A stretch of 64,000 nucleotides of DNA from an uncultured SAR116 cluster alpha proteobacterium (GTDB taxonomy: Bacteria > Pseudomonadota > Alphaproteobacteria > Puniceispirillales > Marisalimonadaceae): positions 19,966 through 83,965 of the forward strand of contig CACIWG010000005.1 of NCBI GenBank assembly GCA_902590245.1, read 5' to 3'. Within the stretch, counting starts at the first letter, position 1; each line of letters begins with the position of its first letter. The notes beneath the pieces were generated by a model. That model did not search any database and had not been told where the DNA came from. It saw only the letters and a list, made by a program, of their open reading frames with translations. The position numbers were made by a program, and so were the translations under genes. Shown in pieces: positions 62,441 through 64,000 of the stretch.

Positions 62441-63583
62441 ATGGAATTTAATTTATCTGAAGATTATAAAAATATACAGGAGATGGCAGCTTCATTTTCT
62501 GAAACCGAATTGATGCCTTTTGCATCTGAATGGGATCAAAAAGAGATTTTTCCAACTGATGTTTTAAAAAAATCAGCTGATCTAGGTTTGGCAGGTATTT
62601 ACGTGAGTGAAAAGTTTGGAGGGTCAGGCTTAGATAGATTGTCAGCTGCTTTAGTTTTTGAACAACTTTCAAGAGGATGTGTTTCAACAGCTGCATATTT
62701 ATCAATTCATAATATGGTTGCTTGGATGATTGATAGCGAAGGATCAAATGAATTAAAAGAAAAATTTATTCCACAATTATGCTCCATGAATTTATTTTCA
62801 AGTTACTGTTTAACTGAATCAAGCTCAGGTTCAGATGCATCAGCATTAAAAACTACTGCTAAGCGAAAAGGTAACAGTCATTATGTTCTCAATGGATCAA
62901 AAAGTTTTATTTCTGGTGGGCCAACAAGTGATGTATATGCTGTAATGTGCAGAACTGGTGAAGATGGTCCGAAAGGTATTTCATGTATATTAATTGAAAA
63001 AGATACTCCTGGCTTGTCATTTGGTAAAAATGAAAAGAAATTAGGCTGGAATAGTCAACATACTTCAACAGTTAATTTTGATAATTGTGAAGTGCCAATT
63101 GAAAATTTAGTAGGAAATGAAGGTGACGGATTTAAGTTAGCAATGAAAGGTCTGGATGGTGGTAGAGTTAACATTGCAGCTTGTTCTATTGGAGGTGCAA
63201 CTTTTGCGCTTGAGAATACAATTCAATATACATCAGAGAGGAAGCAGTTTGGAAAAAAAATAAATGAGTTTCAGGTAAGTCAATTTAAATTAGCTGATAT
63301 GTCTACTGATTTAGAGGCTTCTAGATTAATGGTTTATAAAGCTGCAACAAGTATAGACAATAAAGACAGTGATGCTACAAAATACTGTGCAATGGCCAAG
63401 AGATTTGCAACAGATGCTTGTTTTGATATTTGTAATCAAGCTTTGCAACTTCATGGTGGTTATGGATATTTAAAAGATTTTCCTCTAGAGAGAGTCCTGA
63501 GGGATTTGCGGGTTCATCAAATTTTAGAAGGAACAAATGAAATAATGAGATTAATTATCTCAAGAAAAATTTTAGATGTTTAA
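62441..63583 (+). CDS. Acyl-CoA dehydrogenase (isobutyryl-CoA dehydrogenase-like)
   Basis: CLTESSSGSDASALKTTAKR, QLHGGYGYLKDFPLERVLRDLRVHQILEGTNEIMR. Confidence 0.93.
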   Translation: MEFNLSEDYKNIQEMAASFSETELMPFASEWDQKEIFPTDVLKKSADLGLAGIYVSEKFGGSGLDRLSAALVFEQLSRGCVSTAAYLSIHNMVAWMIDSEGSNELKEKFIPQLCSMNLFSSYCLTESSSGSDASALKTTAKRKGNSHYVLNGSKSFISGGPTSDVYAVMCRTGEDGPKGISCILIEKDTPGLSFGKNEKKLGWNSQHTSTVNFDNCEVPIENLVGNEGDGFKLAMKGLDGGRVNIAACSIGGATFALENTIQYTSERKQFGKKINEFQVSQFKLADMSTDLEASRLMVYKAATSIDNKDSDATKYCAMAKRFATDACFDICNQALQLHGGYGYLKDFPLERVLRDLRVHQILEGTNEIMRLIISRKILDV

Positions 63584-63593
63584 AGGGAATAAT

Positions 63594-64000
63594 ATGAATG
63601 AAGAAATAATATTAAAATCTGAAGACGGGGTAGGTATTATTACTTTAAACAGACCAGAAAGGTTAAACGCTTTAACGTATAATATTGTTCAAAAAATGAA
63701 TGACTTTTTAGACAAATGCGAAAGTGATGATGATATTAAATGTGTAATAATTGAAGGTGCTGGTGAAAAAGCTTTTTGTGCAGGTGGAGATGTAGTTTCA
63801 TTAAGAAAACAAGTTCTTGATGAGGGTGGTCCACCAACAGAGCTTTCAGAGAAATTTTTTTATGATGAATATCTTTTAAATTATAAAATTAATAATTTTA
63901 CAAAACCTTACATAGCTCTAATTGATGGCGTGACCATGGGAGGTGGTGTTGGTGTTTCAATGCATGGAAGTCATATTGTTTGTACTGAAAGAACTATGTT
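63594..64000 (+). CDS. 3-hydroxyisobutyryl-CoA hydrolase/enoyl-CoA hydratase-like, truncated by window end
   Basis: Translated by eye: MNEEIILKSEDGVGIITLNRPERLNALTYNIV...AFCAGGDVVSLRKQ...IALIDGVTMGGGVGVS; open to window edge. Confidence 0.88.
   Translation, partial: MNEEIILKSEDGVGIITLNRPERLNALTYNIVQKMNDFLDKCESDDDIKCVIIEGAGEKAFCAGGDVVSLRKQVLDEGGPPTELSEKFFYDEYLLNYKINNFTKPYIALIDGVTMGGGVGVSMHGSHIVCTERTM

Noticed and set aside
1-64000. CRISPR arrays, prophage, insertion sequences, toxin-antitoxin or phage-defence islands
   Set aside because: No repeat-spacer structure, transposase, integrase, phage structural or defence genes recognised in the ORF set

Overview
The window is 64 kb of a compact, AT-rich bacterial chromosome with standard coding throughout. 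It looks like a streamlined marine alphaproteobacterium; that placement is inferred from gene content and composition, not tested. It runs from a 5'-truncated odhB (2-oxoglutarate dehydrogenase E2) and lpdA to a 3'-truncated 3-hydroxyisobutyryl-CoA hydrolase-like gene. I found no rRNA, tRNA, CRISPR array, prophage or transposase. Most of the window is housekeeping or catabolic: htpG, pyrE/pyrC/pyrF, queF, pgi, sufE, mntR-like, hppA, acyl-CoA dehydrogenases, MFS transporters and a GldG-like ABC cluster. The most interesting part is ~26.7-40.8 kb, a dispersed set of genes that together could form a nearly complete cytoplasmic peptidoglycan-recycling pathway. It comprises an AmpG-like permease, a signal-peptide-less YkuD protein resembling cytoplasmic L,D-carboxypeptidases (ElsL/LdcV), a signal-less GH84 hexosaminidase where NagZ would be expected, a divergent PIG-L deacetylase, AnmK (with an apparent ATT start codon), a C-terminally truncated MurQ, an SH3-NlpC/P60 endopeptidase and a T7-lysozyme/AmpD-type amidase. 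These are interleaved with surface-polysaccharide genes, including an SDR-phosphoglycosyltransferase fusion. Other observations are a CoA-binding-domain::O-acetylhomoserine sulfhydrylase fusion and a K+-dependent-type membrane pyrophosphatase signature.
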